This document shows, one piece after another, positions 10,232-21,613 of a stretch of DNA of 64,000 nucleotides. The notes beneath the pieces were generated by a model that saw nothing but the letters and a program-made list of their open reading frames with translations, made no database searches and was not told the DNA's origin. Numbering within the stretch: the stretch's first letter is position 1; each line of letters opens with the position of its first letter. The position numbers and the translations under genes are program-made. Source of the stretch: Paracentrotus lividus (lineage: Eukaryota > Echinodermata > Echinoidea > Camarodonta > Echinidae); assembly GCA_940671915.1 (NCBI GenBank), contig CALNVZ010003426.1, positions 52,509,989 through 52,573,988 of the forward strand, in the 5' to 3' direction.

Positions 10232-11407
10232 CACTACCCTCCAAAATTTTGGGTACACCTGATACCAGCTATGTTTTGTATCATTTAGGCCATTTTATGT
10301 CCAATTTTTCGGTCCAAATGATGTTGAAGTACAAACAATATATTATGCAAACAATATACTTCACGATTATCCCACCAATTCTTCTTGGAATTCAGAATTT
10401 AGACAAAAATATGCAAAAGGACAAAAACATGATTTTGCACTAATTTATTCAATTATTGAACAAATAAGATATCTCGGCCAATAATGACCCGATCGATGTT
10501 AAATTTTGCATGGATGTTGAGGAAAATGTAAAATATAACCCTGTACCATTTGTTTGTATTTTGAGGCAACAATCTATCAATTATCTATTTTTAAACATTT
10601 ATTAAAATTTTACTTTAAAAATTGCTGTGAAGCCCAATTTCTTGTTATAGGTTGCTGAGCATAATAGTCAACAACATTATGATTTAAAAAATTAAGTTTC
10701 TCATGAATTCCTTTGTATTCTTTTGTTTTAATACTTTCTATTGTCTTCGATTGCTTTTTTTTAATATGTATTTCTTAAAGTTTTTTGCGTCTTTTATGAT
10801 TCAGAAATGTTCCTGTATTGATTTCAAGATATCCAATATGATGCTAAAGGCCTTTTAGACGCAGTGTGTTAGAACAATTTAGGGGAATGGTGCATCCAGT
10901 ACAGAAATGGGCAACAATTGAATTTTCGGTATTTGTAAACTTTCCTAATGACCGGTCAAAAAATGGTTTATTCATATAAAGACTGAATTATTCCTATTCT
11001 GACAGGGGGAAGGGTCTCAGCCAATTTAACCAATTATAAAACGTCCATGACTGCTGCGCAACCACTGCCAGCCCCAAATATGCCTTTTTGTGACTTTGTT
11101 CAAAATAAACTGCACACTGTGTTGTTAAGTGATACAACATTGTATTATTCCATGTCAGACCTAAATAGAATGTAAGATAGCATTTTGCTTTCATTTTCGA
11201 AACACAAAAGAGCCAAAACCATTAAGAAATACATAAAAATCAAAATAATAGAAGACAAAAGAAAATAATAAAACAAAAGAATACATAAAAATTAATTACA
11301 AACTTCAAAATTTTTACTAAAATGTTGTTGACTATTACACAAAGCAACTTTTGAAAGGAGATTGGACTTCAAAACAAATTTTTTAAAGCCAAATATTGAT
11401 AAATATG
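10232..11407. mobile_element. Tc1/mariner-type element with very long TIRs, copy A (one end missing)
   Basis: The element begins CACTACCCTCCAAAATTTTG next to a TA (10230-10231). About 950 bp (10453-11407) match copy B at 23541-24163 plus 32180-32506 almost base for base. The 5' ~300 bp are a diverged inverted copy of the far end of copy B (about 32550-32878), so the TIRs are several hundred bp long. Copy A stops at 11407, where copy B continues, so it lacks one TIR. No DDE transposase is visible. TA target and the CACTRCCCTCCAAAA end fit the Tc1/mariner superfamily; exact family unknown. Confidence 0.8.
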
Positions 11408-11435
11408 GCATGACGAAAACTCCCTTAGAAAAGAA

Positions 11436-11592
11436 GGGACATCACATTTACATGGTTGTTCTTAAGGGATTACAACAGCCCTTCATGCTAATCCCCTTAA
11501 TTCTCTTGTAGCCACCATTCAGTATTTGACAGTTATATTCATGAAACAGGGACATCAACATTTACATGGTTGTTCTTAAGGGATTACAACAG
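11436..11592. repeat. Two direct copies of a ~43-bp segment
   Basis: The segment GGGACATCA...ACATGGTTGTTCTTAAGGG...ACAACAG occurs at 11436-11478 and 11549-11592, 113 bp apart, just after the broken end of Tc1-type copy A. Confidence 0.75.
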
Positions 11593-12017
11593 TCTATATC
11601 GTACAGACGCGATCTTGTTAGAAATCGTACTCCGAGTTCGTTTTTTTCTTCTTTTTTCTTCTTCTTCTCTTCAGGGACTGAGTTTTATAAATATGAGGGA
11701 GTAGTAAAAAGCTCTCCTAGACTTTTAAGGAGAGCAGTAGGGGAGCATTGTAAAAACTCTTCTGTGACATGCAAGGGGAGCTTTTTTGTCTGATTATCAA
11801 AATGGATGCAAGAACGTACTAAAGTTTAAGTTACAACCAACAACCAAAGAGACAAACAATGCAGACGTGCAATATTTATACTGTATGTCATTGAACTGTT
11901 TATTGTAGTTTTACATTTAGTTACCAGTGTATAAGTCATGTCCATCTAGAGATTAAATGGAAATAAAATGTTGTACAAACAATACCAATGCGTATGTTGT
12001 TGCTTGACTTCTCTCCT
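11593..12017. other. Non-coding stretch
   Basis: It contains a CTT/TTC-rich patch (about 11640-11672) and a small inverted repeat around AGCTCTCCTAGACTTT/AAGGAGAGC (11710-11735). No gene is seen. Confidence 0.45.
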
Positions 12018-13046
12018 TCTTATTGATCGGAAGATTTCATCGCCAAAAACGTTTCAAAATAAAATCTTTATAAAAGAAAACGGAGTGGATAATATTGCAG
12101 AGTTAAGTGTTTAGTTTTGGATTGATAACGGGCCGTTTTTAGTACCGAAACTTCTTATTTATCGGAAGAACTCATCGCCAAAATCGTTTCGAAATAAATT
12201 CTTATGAAAGAAAAACGGAGCGGATACAATTGTGGAATTAATTGTTTAGTTTTGGATTGATACCGGGCCGTTTTTAGTACCGAAACTTTTATTATATCGG
12301 AAGAACTTATCGCCAAAAACATTTCAAAAATAAACTATTTATGAAAGAAATACGGAGCGGATACAATTGTGGAATTCATTGTCTAGTTTTGGATTGAAAC
12401 GGGCCGTTTTTAGAACTGAAACTCTTATTTATCGGAAGACTCATTGTCAAAAACGGTTCGAAATGAATTCTTTATGAAAGAAAAACGGAGCGGATACAAT
12501 TGTGGAATTAATTGTTTAGTTTTGGATTGATACAGGGCCGTTTTTAGTACCGAAACTTTTTATTTATCGGAAGAACTCATCGCCAAAAACGTTTCGAAAT
12601 AAATTCTTTATGAAAGAAAAACGGAGCGGATACAATTGTGGAATTAATTGTTTAGTTTTGGATTGATAACGGGCCGTTTTTAGTACCGAACTTCTTATTT
12701 ATCGGAAGAACTTATCGCCAAAAACGTTTCGAAATGAATTCTTTATGAAAGAAAAACGGAGCGGATACAATTGTGGAATTAATTGTTTAGTTTTGGATTG
12801 ATACCGGGCCGTTTTTAGTACCGAAAACTTTTTTTTATCGGAAGAACTCATCGCCAAAAACGTTTCGGAATAAATTCTTTATGAAAGAAAAACGAGCGGA
12901 TACAATTGTGGAATTAATTGTTTAGTTTTGGATTGATAACGGGCCGTTTTAGTACCGAAACTTCTTATTTATCGGAAGAACTCATTGTCAAAAACGTTTC
13001 GAAATGAATTCTTTATGAAGAAAACGGAGCGGATACAATTGTGGAA
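12018..13046. repeat. ~135-bp tandem satellite, about 7.5 copies, running into an assembly gap
   Basis: The phrase ending ACAATTGTGGAATTAATTG recurs with GGAATT at 12234, 12371, 12504, 12640, 12775, 12910 and 13043, spacing 133-137 bp. Each unit also holds GGGCCGTTTTTAGTACCGAA, TTATCGGAAGAACTCATCGCC and a cAAAACGTTTCgAAAT phrase. Copies differ by single changes and 1-2 base indels. The array is cut by the N-gap, so its true length is unknown. Confidence 0.95.
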
Positions 13047-13146
13047 NNNNNNNNNNNNNNNNNNNNNNNNNNNNNNNNNNNNNNNNNNNNNNNNNNNNNN
13101 NNNNNNNNNNNNNNNNNNNNNNNNNNNNNNNNNNNNNNNNNNNNNN
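13047..13146. other. Assembly gap (100 N)
   Basis: One hundred Ns, a conventional placeholder length. It follows directly on the satellite array, which is probably why assembly failed. Confidence 0.98.
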
Positions 13147-14142
13147 GCGCCCTACGCTAGCTTAAATCACGGAATACACTGCATGACTATGGTAAACAAG
13201 CGGCTAGATATCCCGGTGTCGATGCGTGTCGCGTAAAAATTATATCAGTAAATAAGCCACAAAGATAGTACTAGTGTGTAAGAAATTTCCTCATCCAGAA
13301 ATACGGAAGTCTGGAAAACATTCCCAACTTAATAACAACTCACTATAAGATCGTCTTTATCATGATTATCCATGATATGCGCCATTGCAACCGTCGGTTT
13401 CCTTGTGCATTTTGTGCAAAGCATCGCAGCAACAATGCAGCGCAGTGCGTGCACGTGTGGCAATGACGTAATCCTCACATCAGGCCTAGCCTCGATGACG
13501 ATTATCGAGAGAGGAAAATAAAAAAAAGGACCTCCGTACGTGCTTTATATTCTGCTTTGTTTTTTAAATTTTTATTTAAACGCATCTTTTGCATTTTATT
13601 TTCTTACTTTTTTTTGGGCGTCAAGTTTTTTATTATGCCGTCTCATAACTCGATCCCTTCCTCCCATCTTACCTATCCCTTTCTTCATCGAACGTCTTCT
13701 CTCTTCTAATGTCCAGAATATCATTTAATCTCATAAAAATATTCAATGTTCTTTTCTATATGCACCTTTCAGCTTTACGCCTAGGGCCTACTTTGTTTTT
13801 ATTATTAGTTTAAAGACTTCTTCTTTAAATTAATATATAGTTATTGCAATGTGCTTATTTTTATATTTTGACTTTTAAATAACAATCCACTTATTCAATG
13901 TTTTTGTTCTTGGGTTTTTGTTTTTTCGGTTGTTTGTTTTGTTTTGTTTGTTTTTGTTTTTTAGTAGGCTAATTAATTTATTAAAATTTGTGGTGTGACG
14001 ACGATGATGGTGGTGGTGGTGATAGGTGATGGTAATGGTAATGATGATCATGATGCTGATATGGGTGGTGGTGGTAATGGTGTGATGATGATCATCATTA
14101 TCACCATATGCCAATATGACGAAGCTGAATGGGATGTGCGTA
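13147..14142. other. Non-coding stretch with simple repeats
   Basis: A CpG/GC-rich islet (13380-13500) is followed by T-rich sequence and a GAT/GGT-rich low-complexity run (13990-14105). No gene is supported. Confidence 0.5.
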
Positions 14143-14547
14143 AGCCCGCCTCACACTGTGGCGATTTGCTGCGATGATTTTTTGGAAACAATGCAATATG
14201 TCCGTATTAAAATGTGACATTATTCCATCATTCAAAATATTCTTATGAGATGCAGAAAATGTATAGAAAAAATGCAAGCGATTTTTCCCCAATGCGATCC
14301 GTTAATGGGAGTAAATGTCAAATGGTTTAAAATTGGCAAGATCGTGTGACGTCACTGCGATAAGAAACATTTGATTTTATTACGAGAAGGGGGTTCGTAA
14401 TACCCGTGAATTACAATTTTATTATCACCAGGAATACCAGAAACTTTGGACAGCAGTAATTTCCTTGTTTAATGTCCACATCAAATAATAACAGTCTTCC
14501 CTCAAAAATCGAATCGCAGCACTAAATCGCAGTTGTGAGACGGCTTT
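14143..14547. mobile_element. ~400-bp MITE with GCGAT words
   Basis: The left end (GCCTCACACTGTGGCGATTT) and right end (AAATCGCAGTTGTGAGACGG) are imperfect inverted repeats. GCGAT/ATCGC recurs inside. It encodes nothing. No convincing target duplication was found. Confidence 0.6.
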
Positions 14548-14639
14548 GACAATAACTATTAGTGAAACAAAATATAAAAGACGTTTTAAGCCATATGGGA
14601 TGAGACTGGAACCAACTGTGAGTGGGTATTTAGCATTTA

Positions 14640-14935
14640 CCCCTTTCTTTGGACCACCCCGCACACAAGCAGGCGCGGGGTCCAGCCCCCCCCCTCCTAG
14701 CAAGGAAAAAAGAAAAAGAAAAAGGGAAAAAAGGAAAGGAAATAAAATAATAATATAAAAGGGGAAGCAAAGTAAAAATACCTCTTAGACGACGAAAGGG
14801 CCGATTGACCCACGAAAAAAAGAATTGAGAAACTTTGGCTCGCCGGTGTAACGGTTAAAAAAATTTGGTGTACCAAATCCTTAAATCCGATTTTGGGCCC
14901 CCTACTGATAAAATCCTGCAATCCGCCACTGATGA
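14640..14935. repeat. Dispersed C/G-run repeat, same family as 30095-30310
   Basis: The right end, read on the minus strand (GTGGCGGATTGCAGGATTTT, then a G run, then GGTACACC), matches the left part of 30095-30310. Internal AAGTAAAAATA...GGGCCGATTgACCC also matches 43080-43130, so this is a family spread across the window. Confidence 0.7.
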
Positions 14936-16282
14936 ACAACAACAACAACAACAAACTTTCCCAGGCCCATTTATTGTGGCTGCCCCCGGCCTAGTTGGAC
15001 GCATGCATGCAGAACATAACACGCGTTATAACACCGTACGTACTCAATCAAAGATTTTACCTCAATTACGTATTCAAATTTTTCTATTTTAGATGCTGGT
15101 GTACACCATGCACCACACACACCGCGGTACACCCACGTACGTGTGTGTATGTGTAAAGTTTTCATAGCGCATATGCGCTATATAATCACTGTAATGATAC
15201 TTATGTTACACGACGTGAGGTCGTATTGGGTTATGTGAAATCTTTAAGAAGAAAAAAATACAAATTTTTGTGACATGTGACAAATGCCAAAACATTCGTA
15301 ACATTTCAAATGTTTGAATGTTTCAAAACTGCACTCAAATCTCATCTGTTCAAATGCCTTCAAGTAGTTTCAGTCATTTTCTTTTCAATTGCTTATTTAT
15401 TTGTCGTTTCCATACCAGCTATTCAATTCGAATGATTTCGGAAGCTTAACTGTTAACGCACTTATTTATAATTGCTAGGTATTCATATTTTTTTAATCGC
15501 GAAATGAAATAGAAATGAAGAATACAATACCAAAATCAAACGGTCCTTTAATAATCTACTCCACCCCCCCCCCGGGCCCATTCTACCTGAATTTGGTAAA
15601 CTTATGAGGGTGCTGCAGTTTTGAATGTTCATGCCACTTGGTCTACTCCCGGGATACCTCCCCTAATGTTTGTGGGTGTACATGGTCTAATTCCCGTTAC
15701 AATCATTCTTTTACTATTCAGTTTACTTATAGGAATGGGGTGGGGGTGCGGTGTCCAGACACATAACAAAATTTAAGCTTGGTTTTTCATCTAAGGATAT
15801 GTGAGCCGAAAAATGTATTTGGAATACTTCTTTATCACCATCAATATTGTTTCTCCCACATATTATTTATCGTGACATTTGTGCTGAAAAACCTTCAAAA
15901 GTTATTGATTTTTACACCCTTCATGCACTGGTTAAACTTGAGGTGTCCCGGATATTCCAATAATTGTTCATGTATGCTACTTTTAATAAATTTTGTCTGA
16001 TTTTTCACCAGTAGTTGGCGGCTATCCCGGGAAGTGATGGGGGGAGGGAACGTGTCCCTCTCGGATTTTTTTTTTTTTGGGGGGGTTGGGGCTGGGGTGA
16101 GTATGAATTGTGAGCTTGTTTAGCTAAGGATAGATGATAGGAATGGCTTTCAAATAAACAGATTCGCAGTCCATTTCCTTCACATTTTCGACACACACAG
16201 TGCATTTTATATATAGTTAATTTTAATTGAAATAGTGAAGATTTAATTTCGGGGGAATTCACCAAGATTCTACGAATGGCTT
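14936..16282. other. Non-coding stretch
   Basis: It holds a short (ACA)n run at 14938-14955, a C-run at 15565-15580 and a T-run with G-run at 16068-16085. No gene, TIR pair or RNA gene is seen. Confidence 0.45.
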
Positions 16283-16400
16283 TAACTAAGGCCCAACGAG
16301 GGAAATGAGTCTTCTAATAAGGCCCAACGAGGGACCATTGGGTACTTAACTAAGGCCCAACGAGGGATCATTGGTTCTTAGACTAAGGCCAACCGATGTG
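16283..16400. repeat. Short tandem repeat of AACTAAGGCCCAACGAGGG
   Basis: Three clear copies and a fourth degenerate one (ACTAAGGCCAACCGA) are spaced about 32-34 bp apart. Confidence 0.85.
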
Positions 16401-16553
16401 TCATACGATTGGTCAAGTTGAATGGGCATTGGTCTTAAAGTTTGGATTAAAGTGAATATTTTTGTGTTTTCTTCCTAAAATTGCAAAATAACCCAAATTC
16501 TAGTATAACAGCAATTTAAATAAGCAGCTGAATACTCAGTATCTGGGGTAGCG

Positions 16554-16740
16554 CTCGGGGAGCCGGGGGGGGGGGGGCACTAGGGGATTTGCCCGTAGAT
16601 TTTTTTCAAGTAACAAAGAGAAGAAAGAGGAAGAGAAAGAAAGGTTAGAGACGTTCCCACGGAATGGGCACAAAATTGAAGGATAACAAAAATGGGTGGG
16701 GGGGGGGGCGAACCCGAAGAAACAACCTAGATACCAGGGA
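16554..16740. repeat. G-run dispersed repeat fragment
   Basis: Two long G runs (about 16566-16578 and 16697-16709) with purine-rich sequence between resemble the other G-run repeats of the window. Confidence 0.45.
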
Positions 16741-17520
16741 ATGGCACCTACAAAATAAAAATATAAAAAATTTGAGGGGAGCGCGACCGAAGACTACCCT
16801 ATATTACCAGGGAAAAAAGAGAGGGAAGGAATATTAAGACTTGCTATTGCAACTCAGATTAGATTTTAGGAGCACAAATGTGAAATTATGAGATGTTCCT
16901 GAAGGCCTAAAAATCCGAAGGAAAAAAAAAAAGAAAAAAAAGAATAGTATAGGCCTACTATAGTTTTCAAAGACTAAATGTTTGAAGCAACTAAATCGCC
17001 GGACTAGATAATCCATACTTTCTTTGGCCGTGGAAAATCTGTAAACAATATGAGCTTTTTACAGAGTTGAGTAAAAAAAACAATGCACCTTATTATCAAC
17101 TATACATTCAGATTGGACAAGCTTTTCCTTTCCAACAATACCGTGAAATAATATTAAACAAATGTTTAAAAATAAGACAAAATAACATAATATTATGAAT
17201 TACTGGTTTAGAACGAGATCCTGAACCGGCAGAGCTATGGTTCAGATTTTTGTTTGGACCGTGGAATTTTTTTGTAAACAATGCAATTCAGAAAACGTGA
17301 AAGTCCAAAATAAGAAAAAGGAGGAGGGCAGACGTGCATTTTTGAAGTAGTAGGCCCCTATCTAGGAAATGTTCTGTGACAACTTTAATATAGGCCAATT
17401 CATTTTCCTTCTGAACATCCTCATGCTATTTAAAAAAAAATTGTCTTCCCAAAATGAAACGTAATATTTACGAATTAACATCTTAAAAAAACGATCTTTT
17501 TCTTTTAATTCAAACATAAT
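16741..17520. other. AT-rich non-coding stretch
   Basis: Nothing beyond A-rich low complexity (16921-16943) is recognised. Confidence 0.45.
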
Positions 17521-17726
17521 GGCCCGGTATTCTCGAAGCGTGAAACTAAAGTTAGTTAGGCCTACCTAAAATACGTGGGTTAGTTACCTTGCTTTTCACA
17601 AAGGGTAATAAACCTAACTCAAGTTGAGATAGTCCCAGGTGATTAGAATACGTTATCAAGCTTCACTAAACTTTTTAGTAGGGTACTAAGTTTAGCTTTA
17701 ATACCTTTCGTGGAATACCGGCCAAA
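17521..17726. mobile_element. ~205-bp MITE with GGCCxGGTATTC ends
   Basis: The left end GGCCCGGTATTCTCGAAG and the right end TTTCGTGGAATACCGGCC are inverted. The inside has several ACTAA/TTAGT words in both orientations. Non-coding. Confidence 0.7.
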
Positions 17727-18463
17727 TTTGAATAATTAAAGTTTCAAGCAACTGAAACCGAAAAATAATCACCAAATTTAAATTTTTGAAAATAATTTTA
17801 TCATTATAAAATAACTAAATCGGATTTCTTTTATGTCCTTTTCAAATAAATGAATAATAAAACAATGACAAAAGGATCAGAAATCCATTGACTAACAAAG
17901 CCCTGCACAATACAATGTCCATAAAAAAAATCAATGTTAATTAAATACAAGTACTTCGGCTACAGGAATGTAAAGGCATCAAACTGTTTGTGTCCAAACA
18001 TAATTATATGAAGCTTAGCCTGGTTTCCTCTAAGATTATGGTTCTATTTAATTTTTTCAATCGGACAAGAGAAAGAGTGAAAGAGAAAGAGTGCTGTACA
18101 GAGAGAAAGAGAGAGAGAGAAAGAGGAGAGAGAGAGGGGGGGGGGGGGGGGGAGGGGGAATGAGTTCAAGTTCATTAGCCTTAAAACAATAAGAAAAAAC
18201 AGTAACAAACGTAAGTCAGTGATCAGACAATAAAATGACAATGAAGAAGAAGCAAGCTTGTGAGTGGACCTACACTATTAAGTGAATTAAATTTTGAAAA
18301 GAAAATTTTGTCCGATCGAGCAGTCCGTATTTTTCCCCTCAAATAAAACAGAGATGATGTGTTTTTGACAATAAAAACAAGCCACTGATAAAATATAAAC
18401 CACCAATAAATTTGAATGAGAAAATGGTCCATAGCATGAACTGATTGAGTGAAATTGAATGAA
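17727..18463. other. Non-coding stretch with GA/G microsatellite
   Basis: A GA-rich run (18064-18138) passes into a G15 run (18138-18152). The rest is plain AT-rich sequence. Confidence 0.5.
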
Positions 18464-18664
18464 TCAGGGGCCGCGGAGCGTTTTTTCAAAGTGGAGGGGC
18501 CTTGGCAACAATGGGGGGGGGGGCCCTGAACAGGCCTAAATTTTACAAATGGTAAGGTCAATTTTTTTTTTTGCGTTTTTTGTACACGTTGCTAACAAAA
18601 AGTGGGGGGGGGGGTGCTGAAGGCCCAGCCCCCCCCCGCCGCCCCGGCTCCGCGGCCCCATGTG
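18464..18664. mobile_element. ~200-bp GC-ended MITE
   Basis: CAGGGGCCGCGGAGC at the left end pairs with GGCTCCGCGGCCCC at the right end. G and C runs lie inside each end. It belongs to the G-run dispersed repeats of the window. Confidence 0.6.
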
Positions 18665-20605
18665 GAATATACAGGTGACAGTTATACCTGTGTGTCTCCT
18701 CCCTGGAAGAGCGAATCTCTGGAAATGACGCTTGTTGTATTTTTCATAGCTTTTTGGCAAAAATTTGTTTTATAACGTTCCATTCTTTCATCATCACGTC
18801 CGTTTACATTATCAATTTCAAGTTTTAGACTATATATACCCACGCATCATTAACATAATTTGTATATCCTTAATCCATACAACAATCGTACTTGTCCTCA
18901 CCTATCACCATCAATCATCGTCGTCGTCCATTACCAATATCAAAGAATATATCGTCCCTCCACGCATCATTATCATATGTTTTATTATCATGATTAATCG
19001 AACAATCGTCATCACTATTAGTTTTTTTTTATCACTTCAATCAATAATCATTATCAAAGTCCGCCAATTAGCAAATATAAATTTATTGGTAATATCACGC
19101 AACGCTTCAAATATACATCAATCAAATTACAACATCATCGTCACAATTCCGATCAATTTTTTATTTTTTGTATAATACAACTGCCACTTGCAACACATCC
19201 ATCATTAATCAAAACAAATTTAATATTTAAGAACATTAAAAAAGGTAAGTGAAATACAAACCTGCCACCATCAAGTCTGCTGCAAGATTACAAAGCCAAT
19301 TCCAAGACGAATAACCAGTAGGTTATTTTTATTATCCGTAATAAGTTTATACCATGGAGTAACAACTCCATGATATACTAAAAAATCACTGGCGGGGCGT
19401 TATTAGCCCAAAATATTTTTTAGTAATGTTTCATGTATTAATACAGGTAAGTGAACATTTTAAACCTGCAAAACCGAAACAAAAAGTTGCATTACAAGTA
19501 TGCATTACGCCATGTAAATAATAATTTTTGAGGTCCAAAATGTGCAATCGACCAATTTTATTATAAGGATTTGTAGGAGTTCCTAATTTTGATTATAAAC
19601 CACCAGATTCAACACTCCTCCTCCTCTGAAAAATTATGCCGCGACAGGTTGGCTGTCCATGACCTAATGTTGATCTGGTCGGCACGCGGATATCATTATA
19701 TCAAAACAACGGTGGTTGTCCCATAGTAACAAAAGCTGCTAGAATTAATTCAAGCCAGAAGGCATGGAAAGCTACACTAATTGCTTATAAATCTTTTCCT
19801 GAAGATTTTGTCAAATGCGGTATAGGCATAATAAGTTTTCTTTTTAAGCTGGCCCTTTCTTCATTTTGTTTGTTTTAACTTCCAAGAAAGATAGAATCAA
19901 GGGTGGTGGGTGTTAAAGAATTGTCTCAGCCCGTGTAACACGATGTACAAAAGAAAAGAAAGTTTGTTCCAACTTTGTAAAAAAGAAAAGGGTTATTTAC
20001 GTAGTCCTATTAATGCTGTTTTATTATTCGATAACAACAAAAAAAAATCAAAAACTAATCTGATGTAGGAAGAATAGTGGGATTTTTTTCTTTTTTTGAA
20101 TTCCTTTTTATTTGTATTTATTTTTTGTTTATTTTTTTTCTTCATTTACGAGTGGCCTCTTGTTTTCTTGTCCGTACCTTTTCTCTTTCTTTTTCTTTGT
20201 CTTGATTAATATAAAATGAATATAACTTTGAATAAGATCAAAAATTATGCGCACGCTCAGCTTCCCTTTATCTCTTTCTTTCTCTCTCCTCCTCTCTCTC
20301 TCGTCATCATCATCCGTCAATTATAATTTCAACTTTCATCGTAGGCCTATTGCCCGTTTGCATCAACACCATTATAAGTTCATCAAACATCAACAACATA
20401 TTCATCAACAACGTAATCGTCCCATCTTTTTTTTTTTATCCTTCCCATTTTCATCAACATCATTCAATGAATAAATAAATATATCTAAATCATTGTTAAA
20501 TCACATGATATTGAAAAAAGAAAATTTTTGTACTCTAAGTTGGAGATTTTTCCTTTCTCCAAGTTAAGTTTATACACCGATCCCCTCTTTCTCTCCTGTA
20601 ACACA
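18665..20605. other. Non-coding stretch
   Basis: It holds ATC/ATT-rich sequence with an internal degenerate duplication (CCACGCATCATTAaCAT near 18840 and 18960), a short hairpin around ACCATGGAGTAACAACTCCATG (19353) and a CT-rich run (20265-20300). No gene is supported. Confidence 0.45.
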
Positions 20606-20782
20606 TGCATTGCATTGCATGCACACCGCGGTATAGTAGGCGGACATCAGGCCGCCGCAGTGAGGCTAGCCGCTTGTACTTTTTGTATGCATGCAGTGTA
20701 TGCTTCCGTGATCTAGCTAGCGCTAGCGCATTGCATTGCATGCACACCGCGGTATAGTAAGCGGACATCAGGCCGCCGCGTC
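20606..20782. repeat. Direct duplication of a ~54-bp CpG-rich segment
   Basis: GCATTGCATTGCATGCACACCGCGGTATAGT(A/G)...CATCAGGCCGCCG is present near 20606-20660 and 20728-20781 with one or two differences, about 121 bp apart. Confidence 0.85.
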
Positions 20783-21083
20783 GACTTGAAATCCATCTGG
20801 CGCTGGCGCGCCGCGCTTGATATAATATTTTCCTCGATGTGGTAAAATGTACATCGAGGATTTCCTGCGCGCTTCAAATCGTCCGGGGCGACAGATTTCA
20901 TCTACGCGCAGCGAGTTGGAGGTGATAATAAGTTTGGCTGTCCTTAATTCCCTTTCAAATGATACCATTTGTAATAATTTGGATCACTAGTTCTATCGCT
21001 GTGGTGATTTGAAAATTTGTGACAAAAAAGTCCATTTTTCCCCCTTCCCCGAGTTCCCATTTACTTTGTACATAGAACATATT
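20783..21083. other. Non-coding stretch with an ACATCGAGGA hairpin
   Basis: TCCTCGATGT (20832) and ACATCGAGGA (20851) form a short hairpin in a CpG-rich patch. Nothing else is recognised. Confidence 0.4.
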
Positions 21084-21485
21084 TTCCCTCCCGTCGCGCG
21101 ACGGGACGGAATTGACATGCCTTTAGGAAATCGTCTATAAATCGTAATCTATTAGATTTTATAATTGCCAGCTCTTTTTTTACTAGTGATCTATGGGACA
21201 GTAACAAATAGACACCACCTGACATGGTAAGCCTTGCTTAATAACTTTGATAGAATTCTTCTTTGAATCTTCTTTAAAAAAAATCAGTGATATTTTCATT
21301 CCGTCCCGTCGCGCAACTATAATTCGATGTTGCCGTGAAAACGAAACGTATTAAAAAATTTTTTTTTTTTGCAGATTGATACTTTCAAGTAAGTTCGACA
21401 TATTAGTGAGGGTAAAGGGCAGCTTAAATATTAATTTTTCTTTTTGTGAGCAAAGAACTCTATCGAATTCCGTCCCGTCGCGGTC
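21084..21485. repeat. Iterated word TTCCGTCCCGTCGCG in a palindromic pair plus two further copies
   Basis: A near-palindrome centred on 21099 (core CCCGTCGCGCGACGGG) holds two head-to-head copies. Single copies follow at 21297-21314 and 21465-21483. This pattern of a private word in both orientations is like other elements here. No TIR boundary was found. Confidence 0.6.
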
Positions 21486-21613
21486 CCTTATTTTTGGCTT
21501 TGACCCATATGTCTACAATGGATAAATGATCCATAAAATGACATGTAGTTTTTTACCTTTTGACTTTGTATAATAATATTTTAACTCATAACATCTTAAA
21601 ATGTAATATTAAA

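Noticed and set aside
18765-19175. 136-codon Ile/His-rich open frame
   Set aside because: The DNA is degenerate ATC/ATT repeat with internal duplication; composition explains the frame.
20535-20968. Minus-strand frames with repeated RRPDVRLLYRGVHAMQC peptide
   Set aside because: The repeated peptide is the translation of the duplicated 54-bp DNA block in two frames; no other support.
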